From Talinum fruticosum (Eukaryota; Streptophyta; Magnoliopsida; Caryophyllales; Talinaceae), in the NCBI GenBank assembly GCA_021018815.1, contig JAITYX010000059.1, positions 2,976,001-3,040,000 on the forward strand: 64,000 nucleotides of DNA, given 5' to 3'. Below, piece after piece: positions 37,521 to 50,306 of the stretch. The first letter of the stretch is position 1, and each line of letters starts with the position of its first letter. A program made the position numbers and the translations under genes. The notes under the pieces were generated by a model. It did no database searches, was not told the DNA's origin, and was given only the letters and a program-made list of their open reading frames with translations.

Positions 37521-38471
37521 CTAGCTAGGACCACAAACTTGAAAGAAATAGATTATAATTGAATATGCACAAGATATATATATAAGATTGAGAAGAAGAG
37601 AAAATCAGGAAAGGGTTAGGGAGGTGGTATAGAATATGCATGTGATCTGAGTAGATATGGAAGTTGTGGGTGTCAATAACAATGTGGGGCTTTCATTTCA
37701 ACTCCTCTCTCTCTCTCTTTCCCATGCATCAAGAGAAACCATCTGGAAAGCAAAAGCTAGCTAGTTGAGTTCCAATATGTACCTCAGGTCTTTCTCAAAC
37801 AAGTCCCCACCTTCTCTCTCTCTCTCTCTCTACCAAATCTAAGTTCTGTGGTGGAGACATAACACATGCATGGCTTGAGCCCAGAAGTAGTATTGTCATG
37901 GCTTAATTGCCTCCATATTATTGATTACATACATGAGTTTTTTCGATCCTTAACAGCTTTTGATGGATTCCCCCTTCTAAACTTCTTTTTATGTTTTGGT
38001 GGTCGTGGTTTCGAGTTGGATTGCTTGGTGCGTATGCCTTTTAATTAATTTCAGCATGATTGATATATGCAGAAAAATCTTGTATATGCATTCAATTCAT
38101 GATCTCAGAGATTATCAACATTAAGTATTCTATGAGTTGCTCTTTGAAAAATTATGGTTTCAACGATTTAGGTACCATCTTATAATATTTTTCCCATAAC
38201 ATTTGTACATTATATGTGTATGTATTGTAAGTGTGTTTGTCCAAGTAATTTAGATAGAACCCTCGTGAAAAAACTGTTTAAATATGTTATATGTACCTCC
38301 CCATTTACTCTCTTATCGAAAAAAAGGGTGTTTGTTGGGTAATTGGTTGTTATGCGCCAAAAGTTATCTTCTAGATTTGCTTATATTGTTTGGATTAAAA
38401 ATAAATCAATAGTAAAAATTTTTATATTTATCATCAATATTTTCTTTTCTAGTGTAAATTGTGATGTTGAA

Positions 38472-38847
38472 TATTCCCTCCGTTTCAAACTATATGTCGT
38501 TTTAAGAAAATAAAGAGAAATTAAAATGGATAAAAAGAAAGTTAGTTACATAATAAAATATCTAATATACCATTCTTATCTCCAAAAAATTACGACTGTT
38601 TTTTCTCTCTCCTTCTTAATTTTCTCTATCTTATCACTATATCCTCTCGTCTCTTAGTAAAATAATTTAAAAAATATATAGGATATTATATACTAAAAAT
38701 GATAAAATTTTAAAAATAAAAGAATAATTAATAAAAATAAAATTGAAAAATTAGTAATTAATATACTATTATTAATGTAAAGTTACAAGTATTATGAAAC
38801 GAGAAAAATTAGTTAAAATGACATGTAATGTGAAACGGATGGAGTAG
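38472..38847. mobile_element. MITE with well-kept terminal inverted repeats
   Basis: Left end TTCCCTCCGTTTCAAACTAT then ATGTCGTTTTA; right end TAAAATGACATGTAATGTGA then AACGGATGGAGTA. The ends pair over about 30 bases, the length is about 375 bp, the edges are TA, and there is no coding. This fits a Stowaway (Tc1/mariner-derived) MITE and is the clearest copy here. Confidence 0.75.
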
Positions 38848-40528
38848 TATCTATAAAAGGATGTGGTTATTTGACCAAATTGATACTACAACTTCAGAGT
38901 TAATTAGTGGTATAGTTATTATAGCATTTTTGAGATAATGGTTGTTTTTGTTAAATAGTAGATAATGATTTATTTTGATGTTTAAAACGTATTGTTATTA
39001 GAAAAATCTTTAATATAGAATAATATTATATTAATAGATTTTCCTTTTGTTACAAAAAAAAAATACAAAGCAAATTACAGAAAAAGAAAAAAGAAACTTG
39101 ACAAACCTTGCCATCTCCAAATTTATCCTATAATTGCACACATACGCAAATAAAATTATGACTATCAGATAATCAGAAACTAACCATGAACGATTAAAAG
39201 GAAACCATTGCATGACTGGCTCTGGCTTCTATAGTTGGACTCGTATATCAATCATATTACCAAATATTGTACATTATAGTTAGTTTATAGTAACATTTTT
39301 CGGTAATTTTTTTTCAACTGCATTAATTAATTTTATTGTTAATAAATTAATTATCGTTGAATTAATCTCAGCCTATAATAAGTAACCTGGAATAGTGGGT
39401 AACAAATGACCACATTAATACCTTATTCTCCAGTTCTTTCTTCCTCTTTAATTTTATTGAAAATAAGATGTCGAACTTAAGCTGCCATTAACACAACACA
39501 CGACTCCCACAACATCCCGAAGATAAATGTAGACAAATATTAATAAAAAAAAACTAGATTTTAAAAATAAAAATTAAAAATTAACTAATTATAATGAGTT
39601 GATTTATTATTTGTTGGTACAACTATAATTTTTCTGTTACATAAAAAACCAATTGTGCCCTTGATTTAGTTTTTTTTTTTTTTTAATGAAAATCTAATCA
39701 GTATTTAGTTAAGATACTCAGGAGATAGGAGATGAGATTAGTGAGCGCAATTACGTGGAAATGAAAAGATTAGGGCGGCAGAATATTTATGCAGAGAGTA
39801 TGGCGTTGAGTTATTTATGGACTCCGTTTTATTCCCAACAGCAACTCAAACTGCCTGTTGATGCCCAACATCATAAAATTTCTCTCCCCTAAATTAATTT
39901 TACAATATCTCTGTCGTCTTTGTCTCTAAACAATGGACAGCAATTTTTCTCATCAGAAACTTAATTTTAAAATTAGCTGAAAAACATATACACTAATTAA
40001 GTTGAGAACCAACCAACATATAGGTAAGATAGCCATTAAGCCCCCATTTACAGACTTGGTCATTAGAATACTTAATTAATCACTAATTAGTGCATATACA
40101 ACATCCAAAGGAAGAATAATTAGTATAGAATTGGAAACCGAGAGGAAGGACATGTGTAGAAAATGGATCCTTTTATAAATGTATCGAGTGAGATTTGGAT
40201 TCGATCTTTATATGCATAATATAATTTTTGAAGAAGGTGTGTCTCATTTTAAACCTATAAAAAATGTGATAAGTTCTATTTAATTTTTGTAGTTATTTTA
40301 AAATTTTTAAGATTTTTATATCTAATGAAAACCAGAAATTTGGTTACTAACCTTAACTACTCATAAGTTAAACCTAAAATTTAATTTTTGAGTGCAACTC
40401 AAAATCGACCCACCCAAAGCACATCAACTCTTGGGTACAATCTTGATTATCAAATTCAACATTTTATTTATTTAGTAATTATTTTTAAATTGCATTAAAA
40501 CAAAAACTTTTATCATAGGTAAAACTAT

Positions 40529-40802
40529 TACCCCCTCCGTTTCAAAATACATGTCGTTTTAAAAATATGTAGGAATATCAAGGAAACACAAAATTTATGA
40601 TAGATTTTATGTTAAAAGACTAAGTTGCTCCTATATTTTATTGGAAATGAAAAAATCAATAAATAGAGAAGAGAAACAAAACAATTAATAAGGATAGAAT
40701 TGATAAACTAGTAATTAATATGTCATTAAAATTATAAAGTGATAAGTATTATAAAATAAAAAAATTAATTAAAATAACATGTATTTTAAAACAAATGAAG
40801 TA
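40529..40802. mobile_element. MITE with terminal inverted repeats
   Basis: Left end CCCCCTCCGTTTCAAAATAC then ATGTCGTTTTA; right end AATAACATGTATTTTAAAAC then AAATGAAGTA. About 274 bp, same family as the 38.5 kb copy. Confidence 0.72.
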
Positions 40803-41519
40803 TATTTTCTTTAAATAAAGTTATATTTTTTGGGGGAAAGCGAACAACAATTAATTGTTGTGTCTTGTGTCCTACGTCCGTACGAGCTCATCCACCAAGA
40901 GAGGCCTAATATGTGGATGTTTTTATATTTATTTTGGGCCTTTTCTATTTAATACTCTTTCCCCTTTCTTCTTTCTCATTGTGGGCTTGATTGGGAAGTG
41001 GGCTTCCTTTATATTCTTTTGGAAGATTGCTCATTTGTGGATTTTAAGGGTATGGCCCAATTTTGCATGTAACTTTTATTTTTATATTTTTGTATTAAAT
41101 AGAACTAGAAAAATAAGTTGCAAAAATACATCGCTTTTTTTTTTTTTTAACATTTTAGTTTGAGCTTGATTACTAAAACTACACTATTCATATTTGTAGT
41201 TTATCAAGTCTCACCATCAACCACTCATTAATATTTTTTTTGTTTTATTAAAGATATAATTCCTTCTGAGCCTTAAATGTTTATGGTAAGTTCTTCTAAT
41301 AAATATACTTATAAAATTTAAACTTATATTTTCCTTCTTACTAGGGTGTAGCCATTATCACCTCGACCAACGCCTTGTTGGTAACTACTCATTAACATGC
41401 ATCTACTAAAAGATGGGTATAACTCAAAAACTTAAGAGTTGAAAATGTACTAATATTTATTTAAATAACATATTAAGAAAAGATATAGTTAAAGGATTGT
41501 AATTTTTTAAGGTAAGTAG

Positions 41520-41860
41520 GGACTAATTCATTGATAAGGTATCCATAAGTACATAGCTTTGAACCGACTCGGGACAATCCTCGAGCCATATCTGCTCTAT
41601 GTCAGTAGGGAGAAATCTAGTTAGGTGAAGGGCTATTGTATTCCCATCCTTTTTGACACGCATCCAATCACAAAACAAAAAATTACTACTAAAAAATAAT
41701 AAATTCGAGGATAATCTTCTGGTAGTTAAACCTCTTGGCCTGTTGGACTCCATCCAAGAAGGCCGCTTTAGCCTCGGCAACGTTAATAGGCCATGCCGCC
41801 TATCCTCTTTTAACGGCCGCCAACCACCAACTCCGTATCATCCCTAACTACAACCCCCAA
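41520..41860 (-). pseudogene. Decayed RNase H-like fragment of a retrotransposon
   Basis: Two minus-strand pieces in different frames read as parts of a plant RNase H-like (RVT_3) domain. The first is AEAKAAFLDGVQQAKRFNYQ with KIILEF (about 41778-41700). The second is RVKKDGNTIALHLTRF followed by IWLEDCPESVQSYVLMDTL (about 41665-41530). In intact domains the GD-S strand lies between them; here that part is missing and the frame shifts at an A/T run. Such domains end the second frame of plant non-LTR elements and also occur as host relics. No intact reverse transcriptase is nearby. Clearly non-functional. Confidence 0.7.
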
Positions 41861-44333
41861 GCCTATCCATCCCCCTTCTCGAATTGTCGGTTTTTTAAAA
41901 ATTTAAATTATTTTTATAGTAGACATAAAATTATGACGGGATAAAGAGATCGACCTGAATAGAGCTGTTTGGGAACTCTTTAAGTAGTTTCCTAATGCTA
42001 AGGAAAGGATCATATTCATATATATAGCATTGGTTTTGGCAGCGAGAACCCAAACAGGGAGTAGTCAAAAGGACAGCAGCTTCCCGCCTTTGACTCTCTC
42101 TCTTAAATATACTACTAAGTTTAAACAGCTATATGTGCAGGAATGTATAATGGAGGCATTAAATCATAGCAAGGGTTTCACGTGCCTATCCCTTTGAAAA
42201 CATACTGACGAAACTTCACGTTAAAATACAGCTTGCCCTTGCTTTGCATGAACCCCCCTCAGCCTCAGCCCTCTCTCTTTTCTCTTAATTAATCACACTC
42301 TCTCTACCAATGCTTGTTTTTTTGTATGGTCCCCCATCCCCCAATCAATATCTTATATACATGTACTTTTAGACATAGATTAGGAGACCTCACTTTATTA
42401 TTCATTTGATGTTACAAATTCATTTGCTTCGTATTTCATATATGGCTTCCATCTTTTGATAATATTATAGCCAATGTAGACGCGGACAAGAACTAGCGAT
42501 CATGAAAGTGAAATGTGGGCAAAAGGGTTTCTTTTGCTTGCCCCAACTGTATTGACCTAACCTAACAAAATCGACCCAATTTTGATTATACCAATCAAGA
42601 CGGTCGACTTGAATGGTGAACTCAAATAGCCATACCACGATAGCGATATTTGAACGTGCCAATAGCCATAAGCAGTAATTCTTTTCTTTCCATAGCCCAT
42701 GACCCCCAAAACCAAAAAAAGTAATTAAATTAAAAACAGGTAAATATCATAATTTAAATAGTCTAGACCAAAATTCCAAATGAGAGATGACGTGATGATC
42801 CGGATCATGTACACTTGTACAGGGTTAAGATTTGGCATATTGCAGGATTAGCCCGCTGGAGGGGCCCCTGTGAAAAGTATACAAACCTTCCAAAAGGCCA
42901 CTCCTTAGGCAGCAAAAACAGTACTTTCCCTTGTCAATTACCCCCTCTTTCAATTTGGCATATGCTCACTGCAAAATTACTCTCTCTGCCCTTGTTATTC
43001 AATTCATTTCCAATTGAATTGGTCACAAAAATCCAACCCTTGGAGGGGCCCGAGAGGCCTAACTAAATTATTTGGGACGTATACTAGTGAAAGTGCAAGT
43101 ACAATAGTAACAATACTGTGCCTCATTTACAAATCAGCTCAGCTCTCTCTCGTCTCTTATCTTTTAACCTTTTCTTTACTTTGCCTGTATTATGAGTATA
43201 CCATACCATAAGCACTCATGGAGAACTCCTCAGATATCTTTTATGGGTTCAACCCAAATTGCATGTCTCATCTTGCATCAACTCTCAAATTGCTACTCAA
43301 ATTATCTGACAAATTCTATAATTCCCTTAAAAGAGCTTTACCTTTATATATTAATGGTAATTCAAGTCCGATGAACGAAAAATCAAACGTCAAAATAATA
43401 ACAATAATAACATCTGTCAATTCTATTGAATTCTTAAAATTTGACATTATAAGAATACATCCTACTTGGCCTCCATAGTCACTTTCACCCATATTAGCTA
43501 ACAATTTTCACATATTTAATTACTTATTATTCATTTTTGTATGGTTGATGTAAAATCAAATGTCGATGCAGGTAGATTTTGATAGATATCTTTGGTACTA
43601 ATTTGTTGTTGTCTTATTAGGTAAAACGAACCTTTTAATTTTACGTAGTCATGATTAAATGCATTTGATCATTAACAATCTTTATAGATATAAAGTATCT
43701 ATGTTTATGTTTAATGTTACGTATAATTAACTTCTGCTATATTACTTGTATCATTTTTTAATTGAAGCCACATGATTAAAACATATGAGAATGATGGCTA
43801 CCAATTTAGGAGCTGAATTTTGTGAACCGAATCTCCTCTTTCTTACAAGTAGTGTAAATTTTTTATTGGAGTATATAACCTCTCAACAGACCTTTAGATA
43901 TTAATTTAAACTTTTGTTTGAATTGATTCCTAAATATGATAACAGAGCCTTATAAGCATGAGTTCTCAAGTTCAAATCTCAACAATAATCATATTGATTT
44001 ATTGCACAAAGATAAGGAAAGAGTTTTGCGGTATTTACACATCAAGTTAAAAAGGTATTTAAATGAGAGACATGTTAGACTATACAACCTATCATAAACA
44101 TTTAACCATTAACTTAAACTTATGGTTGAGTAGGTTCTTGAATAATTTCAATCCTTATAAATATATATACAATAACAAAATGGATATATAATTTACATTA
44201 TCATGATACAGTGTAAATAAATGAAAAATATCACTATTACAATATAAGATTTAAATGTTATAAATAGAAATAAACCAATCACATTAATCCTGTTAATGTT
44301 AAAAATCAATAGAAAATAGTCCTTAAAATAAAA

Positions 44334-44593
44334 TACTCTTTCGGTTTTACAATACTTGTTATTTTCGGGTTGCGAGAAAATACCAAAGAGATACAAAATT
44401 CATGATAAATTTTTTATTAAAAAATCAAGTTGCCCACAAAGTTTAATTGAAAAAAGAAAGTCAACAAAAAAAGAAACAAAACGTATTGATAAGAATAAAA
44501 TCGATAAATTAGTCATTAATATGTCAAGGTGATATATATTATGAAATGAAAAAAATTAATCAAAGTAATATATATTGTAAAATGGAAAAAATA
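44334..44593. mobile_element. MITE-like element
   Basis: Starts TACTCTTTCGGTTTTACAAT and ends TATTGTAAAATGGAAAAAATA. Degenerate inverted ends of the same family; non-coding. Confidence 0.55.
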
Positions 44594-47116
44594 TCTTTAA
44601 AAACTTCATTTTCTATTTAGGGCTCTTATTTAACGAGGGAGGGAGTAATTGTAAGTCTATAACTTTCATCAATTAGATCTAAATGGGATTGTATTGTCAT
44701 TAGGGTAAAATAATCCCTGTTTATTGAAGTTAGCTACAAACATTAATCATGGCCCTTGAAATCATTCAATGACTGTAAATGGGTTAGTTTGCATTGGGAA
44801 ATGAAATAACTTAATCATAACCCCTTAATTAACCCCATAATTAATTTTTAAAAAAACTAAAAATGAACTGAAACTAGTAATAATTTTGCTGCTGGCTTTA
44901 TGTGATATCCAGAAGGCAGAAGATTTACTCATTAAGGTGTTTAGCTGTCTATAATTAGATCAGAACTGCCCAAATCTTAATGAAATTGCTTTTTCAGAAA
45001 GAGGGCACATTATATGAACCAGTGATGATCAGGATGACAGTGCAAATGACGGAAATACCCCTCTTCATGGGGGAAAAACAAAACGCAACGGCAAGATTCA
45101 AGGGACATTTTGGGGAAAATGAGGGGCAATATTTATATTTATGCAAAAATAATCCCATGCCAAATGGGTTTTTGTTGGGGAATGGAGGAAGTCACATGGC
45201 AAGAAATTAACCCTCATGTGACCCCATGATGCTTAGAGATACTCCCATGTTATAATCTTTGTAATTAAGCAACAGGAGGGGGGTCAAACTGCCAGACCCT
45301 TATCACTCTTTGACTAATCCCTAATTAATTAGATTAGATTATATGACAAATCCCTTTGCCACTTCACTTAATTAATTAATTAAAACTCATAATTTGTAGG
45401 CCCTCCTTTTTACCTTGTGCATCATGTCCTTTTGTGAAGCCAGGTGGTCAGTCTACTTTCCCCCTCCTTCCCTATATATATGGAAACCAGACACTCCCAA
45501 CAAAGATTGTTTTACCTACTCTTGCATTAAAAGAGGGAAAATATAGATTCTTAGGCTTAACTCATAATTATTGGAAACTTAATTTCATGAAAACCTAATT
45601 TTTGTATAATGTACTACTTTAATATGGAGATTGACAGGCAAATTATGTACTTGATTATTATTGATAGGTGGGGTGCTGTTCTATGAGTTCGAAAAATATA
45701 TTTTTTAAATAGAAAATTAGAAAGCAGTTGAAAAAATCAAAACCATTTGTAGAAGTTAAGTCTGGAAGAACAAGTCAATTTGTAATATACCTAATTCAAT
45801 CACATAAATTGATCTTGTATAATTCGACTTTATCCAATTTGAATCAGAATCACATACTAACTCAATTTGATGTTTATCTAAACCAATAATTACTCACTTG
45901 TGAATAAGACGTGATTAAAATTGAACAAACTTTTTTCACCTATGATAATGATAGGTTATGAATTTTTTTATAAAAAGGTATGTACAATAATTAATAGGTA
46001 TATTTTTTACAAGAGTTTTACCTAAATTGTCGTTCATTAAAATAAAGAGAAATGAAAAAAATGGGATAGAAAATCAAACTAAGGTAGAAGAAGTACAAAT
46101 ACCAAACTTGACGACCCAATTTACGGTCTAATTCCCTTCCAATAGGTTATGAATCTTATTCAATATGAACTCTATATTTTTGCAAAAATTAACACTTTAT
46201 TCACCATTAAAATGTGACATTAAAATCTGAAAAAATCTTAGAATAAAATGAGCAAAATTATCCATAAATCTTTTTCCCTCCAATGGGTCAGAACACAAAA
46301 AATCAATAAAAAAGAGATGATGAGGGAAAAGGGGGGTTTAATTTTTAAACTATGGGAGACAAGCTTAGGTTGGGAAATCAGAGTGTGTAGTAATCTTTCT
46401 TCTTGGAATCAGTAGAGAATAGGAATCTTACCATTTTCTTATTAGTATGTGGATCCAACTTCATCATAACTCCCTCACTATTCCATTAGAGTAAAAGGCC
46501 CAGAAAAAAAATCCCCTATTTTTTTTTTAATTTTATAATCACCCTTTTTCCTTTATTTTGAAATTTTATTTCCTTTGGCATCTCTCAGAGAATAATTAAT
46601 ATAAATATAACTAACCCTGCGCCACAAGTGCAGAAATCTGCATGGCCAAAGGCTGGCTGGCACTGGCTACCCTGTTACAGACTCTGAAAAAACAAAAGAG
46701 TAAAAATTTTAATCATTTAAAAAAAAAATAAAAAGAAAAAAGTTAATCTAAAAAAAATGGAAATTTGTCTTTTAGCTACCTATGTGTCCATGTGCTGTTC
46801 CCATCGGGTTAAACACAGTCTCAGCTCACTTGTTTCGGACTCACTAGACCACTAACCTCTTCTCTAATTTTTTAAAAATTAAATTAAATCTTCCTCTCAC
46901 CGTCCATATAAAAAATAACTTCATAAACATTTCAAATCTCAATCTAACAATTTCCTAAACACCCCCCAAAATGGAATCAAACAAAAGATAGATCATAACT
47001 TTTACCTTGATAATTATATCATATATAAATATAACATAAGTATTATTTACCTAAATTTGTAAGTTTTTTAAAATTATAAAACTAAATTAACAAAATTTTT
47101 TATATCAGTTTTACTA

Positions 47117-47285
47117 TATATAAAGGTTATGTTCGGTAAAATGAGTTGTTTGAATAACGGATAATTATTTATTTAGCTGATAACAATTAAATTTTAGCTG
47201 TATATAAAGGTTGTGTTCAGTAAAATAAGTTCGTTTGAATAGCGGATAATTATTTATTTAGCTGATAACGATTAAATTTTAGCTG
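47117..47285. repeat. Tandem duplication of an 84-base unit
   Basis: Copy 1 at 47117-47200 and copy 2 at 47201-47285 both start TATATAAAGGTT and end AAATTTTAGCTG, with only a few differences. They lie about 150 bases upstream of the TATA candidate of the next gene. Confidence 0.9.
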
Positions 47286-47431
47286 TTAAACAGTAGATTT
47301 GAGTTGATATATTGGTATATGTGTAGTTAACAAAAGGGGGAAAAGTATAATGTAAAGCTGAACTCTTTCACTTTCAAATGAGCAAAGAGTTAAAACTGAA
47401 AAAGACCCACCCAAAGCTCCTCTCCCTCTTT

Positions 47432-47438
47432 TATATAC
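47432..47438 (+). promoter_or_regulatory. TATA box candidate
   Basis: TATATAC, 103 bases before the ATG at 47535, with a CT-rich stretch before it. Confidence 0.5.
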
Positions 47439-47534
47439 AAAAACAAAAACTACCCTTCACCCCATACTACTACTCCCCAACCCCAGACCCCAAACCCAGG
47501 ACCAGGAAGGAGAGAGAAACTCAGAGAGATAGCA

Positions 47535-48350
47535 ATGGTGTCTCCTGAAAGATCTGAATCAGCTGCTAGATCATCGTCTACGGAGGTGCTCATGGCGGAG
47601 CCCAGGATATCGTTTTCCGCTGACTTTCTCGACGACGATAGCTTCATCTCCATAAGCCCGAACTCGTCCTTGGAAAAGGAGCAAGAAATCGACGATCAAA
47701 TCGAGCTAGAACTCGCCGCAGCCGCCGCCAAGAGCAACCCGGAGTTCGAGTTCTTATCGAGCAAGAACAGCTTCGACGGAACGCAGACGATGCTCACCGC
47801 CGACGAGCTCTTCTTCGAGGGGAAGCTCCTCCCCTTCTCCCAAATCCACCACGCCGCCGAGAAGCTCAGCAAGATCTCCCTCAAGTCCGAGGAGACCCGC
47901 AATTCCGACGCCGGAAAAGCCAAGGAAGACGCCATTTCGTCGAATGCCAGCGCGATTCTGCTCGGAAGAGAGCCGCAGGAGCCGAGGATTTGGTTCGTCG
48001 ACGACGACCCCTCGCCTCGGCCCCCGAAATGCACGGTGTTGTGGAAGGAGCTCCTGAGGCTGAGGAAAAACCCTAGGAACTCCACGCTGTCGCCGTCATC
48101 GTCCTCCTCCTCCTCCTCCTCGTCGGCGAGCTCGCTGGGGGAAGCGGCGGCGATGGAGGAGAGAGAAAAGGAGCAGATGAGTAGCAGAGAGAAGCACATT
48201 AAGAGGGTGAAGAAAGGGTTGGAGAGAACTAGATCAGCTACCATTAGGATTAGGCCCATGGTGAATGTCCCCCTTGCACCCAGAAGAGCAGCTCCTTACC
48301 TCCTCTCTTCCCTCTCAGGAAACCCAGAATTGATAGGTAAAATTAATTAA
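47535..48350 (+). CDS. Ser-rich plant protein with MAKR/BKI1-like motif, function unknown
   Basis: Open frame of 271 residues. Visible blocks: RISFSADFLDDDSFISI (24-40), FEFLSS (71-76), TADELFFEGKLLPF (88-101), a Ser run of ten (about 188-197), an acidic/basic stretch (205-230) and KKGLERTRSATIRIRP (225-240). The ADELFFEGKLLPF motif parallels ADELFYKGQLLPL of BKI1, and the order of blocks recalls plant membrane-associated kinase regulator-like proteins, but the kinase-binding tail of BKI1 is absent. No signal peptide or membrane segment is seen. The 3' end is uncertain: AG-GTAAAA at 48335-48341 could be a splice donor just before the stop, in which case a short further exon would follow. GC is high for this region, as in BKI1. 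I do not assign a function. Confidence 0.75.
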   Translation: MVSPERSESAARSSSTEVLMAEPRISFSADFLDDDSFISISPNSSLEKEQEIDDQIELELAAAAAKSNPEFEFLSSKNSFDGTQTMLTADELFFEGKLLPFSQIHHAAEKLSKISLKSEETRNSDAGKAKEDAISSNASAILLGREPQEPRIWFVDDDPSPRPPKCTVLWKELLRLRKNPRNSTLSPSSSSSSSSSSASSLGEAAAMEEREKEQMSSREKHIKRVKKGLERTRSATIRIRPMVNVPLAPRRAAPYLLSSLSGNPELIGKIN

Positions 48351-50306
48351 TTAAAAATTAATTTGGGGGATTTTTTTCTCTTTTTTTGGTGGGTTGTTGA
48401 TGAATGAATCTTTAGGATTCTTGATGATGTTCATGATATTTCCCATTTTCTGCTTGCCTTTTTTTAGTGTTTTTTATCCCCTTTTTTTCTCCAGTGTGGA
48501 GTAGAGGTACATTTTTATTCCTTTTTTTTTTTTTTTTTGAAATTGAAGGTGTTAGCTAGGGAAAATGAAATCTGGATTTTGATGGTGGGGGATCTGATAG
48601 AAATGAATGACCATGTACATGACTGACAATGTCTATGGTGTTGGATGGTATTGACAATTAATAATGTATTGATTACTGAATGTCATCCATCCATCTACTG
48701 CACCTGCATTTGATGAGGGTGACTACTAAACAAAACTAGCTATTTTAATCATTTTGAATTTCTATTCAGTTACACTTGGAGGGAACCCAAAATCTTACCA
48801 TTTGGGCACCAAATTTATTCAACAATAAATGCTAATTATCAGCCCTATAGATCTTCCGGTATCCGCCTCATCTACATACAATTGGATCTTCCTTAACCCG
48901 ATGCTATTCTGGATGCTAATAAGGCATAGATAGATAGATATTAGGGCTTTCTAAGTAAAAGGTTATTCCCATTGGAAACTAGCTCAACCACATAAAGAAT
49001 GGAATGGTTCATGAGTGATTTGAGCTCATCTGAAACAGAGTTTTAGGGAAAAATGACAAGGGAGTCCAGATAATCCAGGTCAGATGGTAGGGACTGGAGA
49101 AAACACTTTGTTTAGCTTTTCCTAATAGAGGTGAGGCATGAGTAAGCTCCATCAAAGGCACATCTACTTCTGTTTTCCCTCCCCCACTTCTAAATCCGTC
49201 TATCTTAAATATATGGAGTATTATAGATGTGGGGCTTATAAACGATTGAAATGTCATGTCGAGATTTAGATGGCCATATAGATTACTCAAAGTATAGGTG
49301 AGTATATTCTAGTTCGAATGGATTAATGGAATGTTTAGGTCATATCAAGGTTTAGGTGCGGTCACTTTATGTTTGAGTTTTAGTCAGCTTTGTTGTCGAT
49401 CTCTCCAATAATTATTAAGTTTGTCAAAAAATACAATTCATATAAGTTAAGTAACGTCATAATAGTAAGTAAGGCTTTAGTTGCCATACCAAATTCAAGG
49501 CCAATTAGTTAGTTTGCCTTACCTTGAGTTTGGACAAAGTTTATTTTCGCTTGTTTTGGTCTGATAATCGGATATAGATAAAGTTTTATCATATCTACAG
49601 TACAGACATATCTAACGATACGTACAAGTGAGAGACATTTCAACAAGGGCAAGAAAAGAGCATCAATACTTGATTTCAGTTGCTTGTTATGGGGCCAAAG
49701 TGAGAGAGGAAAGGATCCAACAACAAAGTGAACAATCAGGCTGATAAAAGAAATGCAAATAGCTGATTACAAGAGCACTTCAATTCCACAAATGTTGAGT
49801 AGTAATACACCAAACAAAAATATGACACAACACAACCAATACAGATGTTACATTTTCACTGTTTACTTCCCTTGAAAGAATTGAGAAAAGTAACTACAAA
49901 TAATAACAGTATACAGACAAAACGAGGGGTCTCCACTTCTTCCTTTTTCTTTCTCTTTTTTTGGGAGAGAGAGAGAAAGAGAAGGGGACCATATACCAAT
50001 CAAGAAGCCAAGAAGGTGAGGATTTATATCTCAGGAAAATTATGTGCAATTAATGGAAGAGAGACCCACTATCAGGCTGCACAGAGGGAGCTCATTCACT
50101 TGTACTGTCAAGTGCTTCTTCACACAGACAAGCTGTCACCCAGAAGTCAAACAGATTTTCAAAACTAACTGTTGAAGGTTCCAACAAGTATCCAGCCAAA
50201 TGTGAAGTCGCCAAAACATTATCATCGAAACAACAACGTCGAATATGAATCCTCTAACAGATATATGCATGTCACCTTTAGTGTTCTGAGGCCCAGGATG
50301 GATGGC
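48351..50306. other. Spacer between convergent genes
   Basis: 3' flanks of the 47.5 kb gene (+) and of the malectin-like/LRR gene (-). A T-run at 48521-48539 and a GA-rich stretch at 49965-49986. No coding sequence recognised. Confidence 0.55.

Larger units (their letters stand above)
32452..47430. other. Fifteen-kilobase intergenic region, no functional gene recognised
   Basis: Very AT-rich. It holds several MITE-like elements, two long (TA)n tracts, a poly-T run (37029-37052), a TTAA array (36795-36820) and one decayed retrotransposon fragment (41.5-41.9 kb), each listed separately. Patches at 37600-37870, 42000-42330 and 45400-45540 are less AT-rich and CT-rich, and one has a TATATATATGG word (45473-45483); they could mark unannotated non-coding transcripts. 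I looked by eye for known plant microRNA sequences there and found none. Confidence 0.45.

Noticed and set aside
37600..37870. CT-rich, less AT-rich patch that might host a microRNA precursor
   Set aside because: No match to plant microRNA families that I know, and no clean fold-back found by eye.
40855..41163. Plus-strand frame of 102 codons
   Set aside because: Phe/Ile-rich translation of T-rich DNA, no domain, next to a MITE.
44980..45210. Plus-strand frame of 76 codons (MKLLFQKEGTLYEP)
   Set aside because: Has an ATG and mixed composition but no family resemblance, no promoter and no splice context I can support.
47696..48259. 187-codon minus-strand frame opposite the 47.5 kb gene
   Set aside because: Antisense shadow of a GC-rich exon; the plus frame has the conserved blocks and a TATA box.
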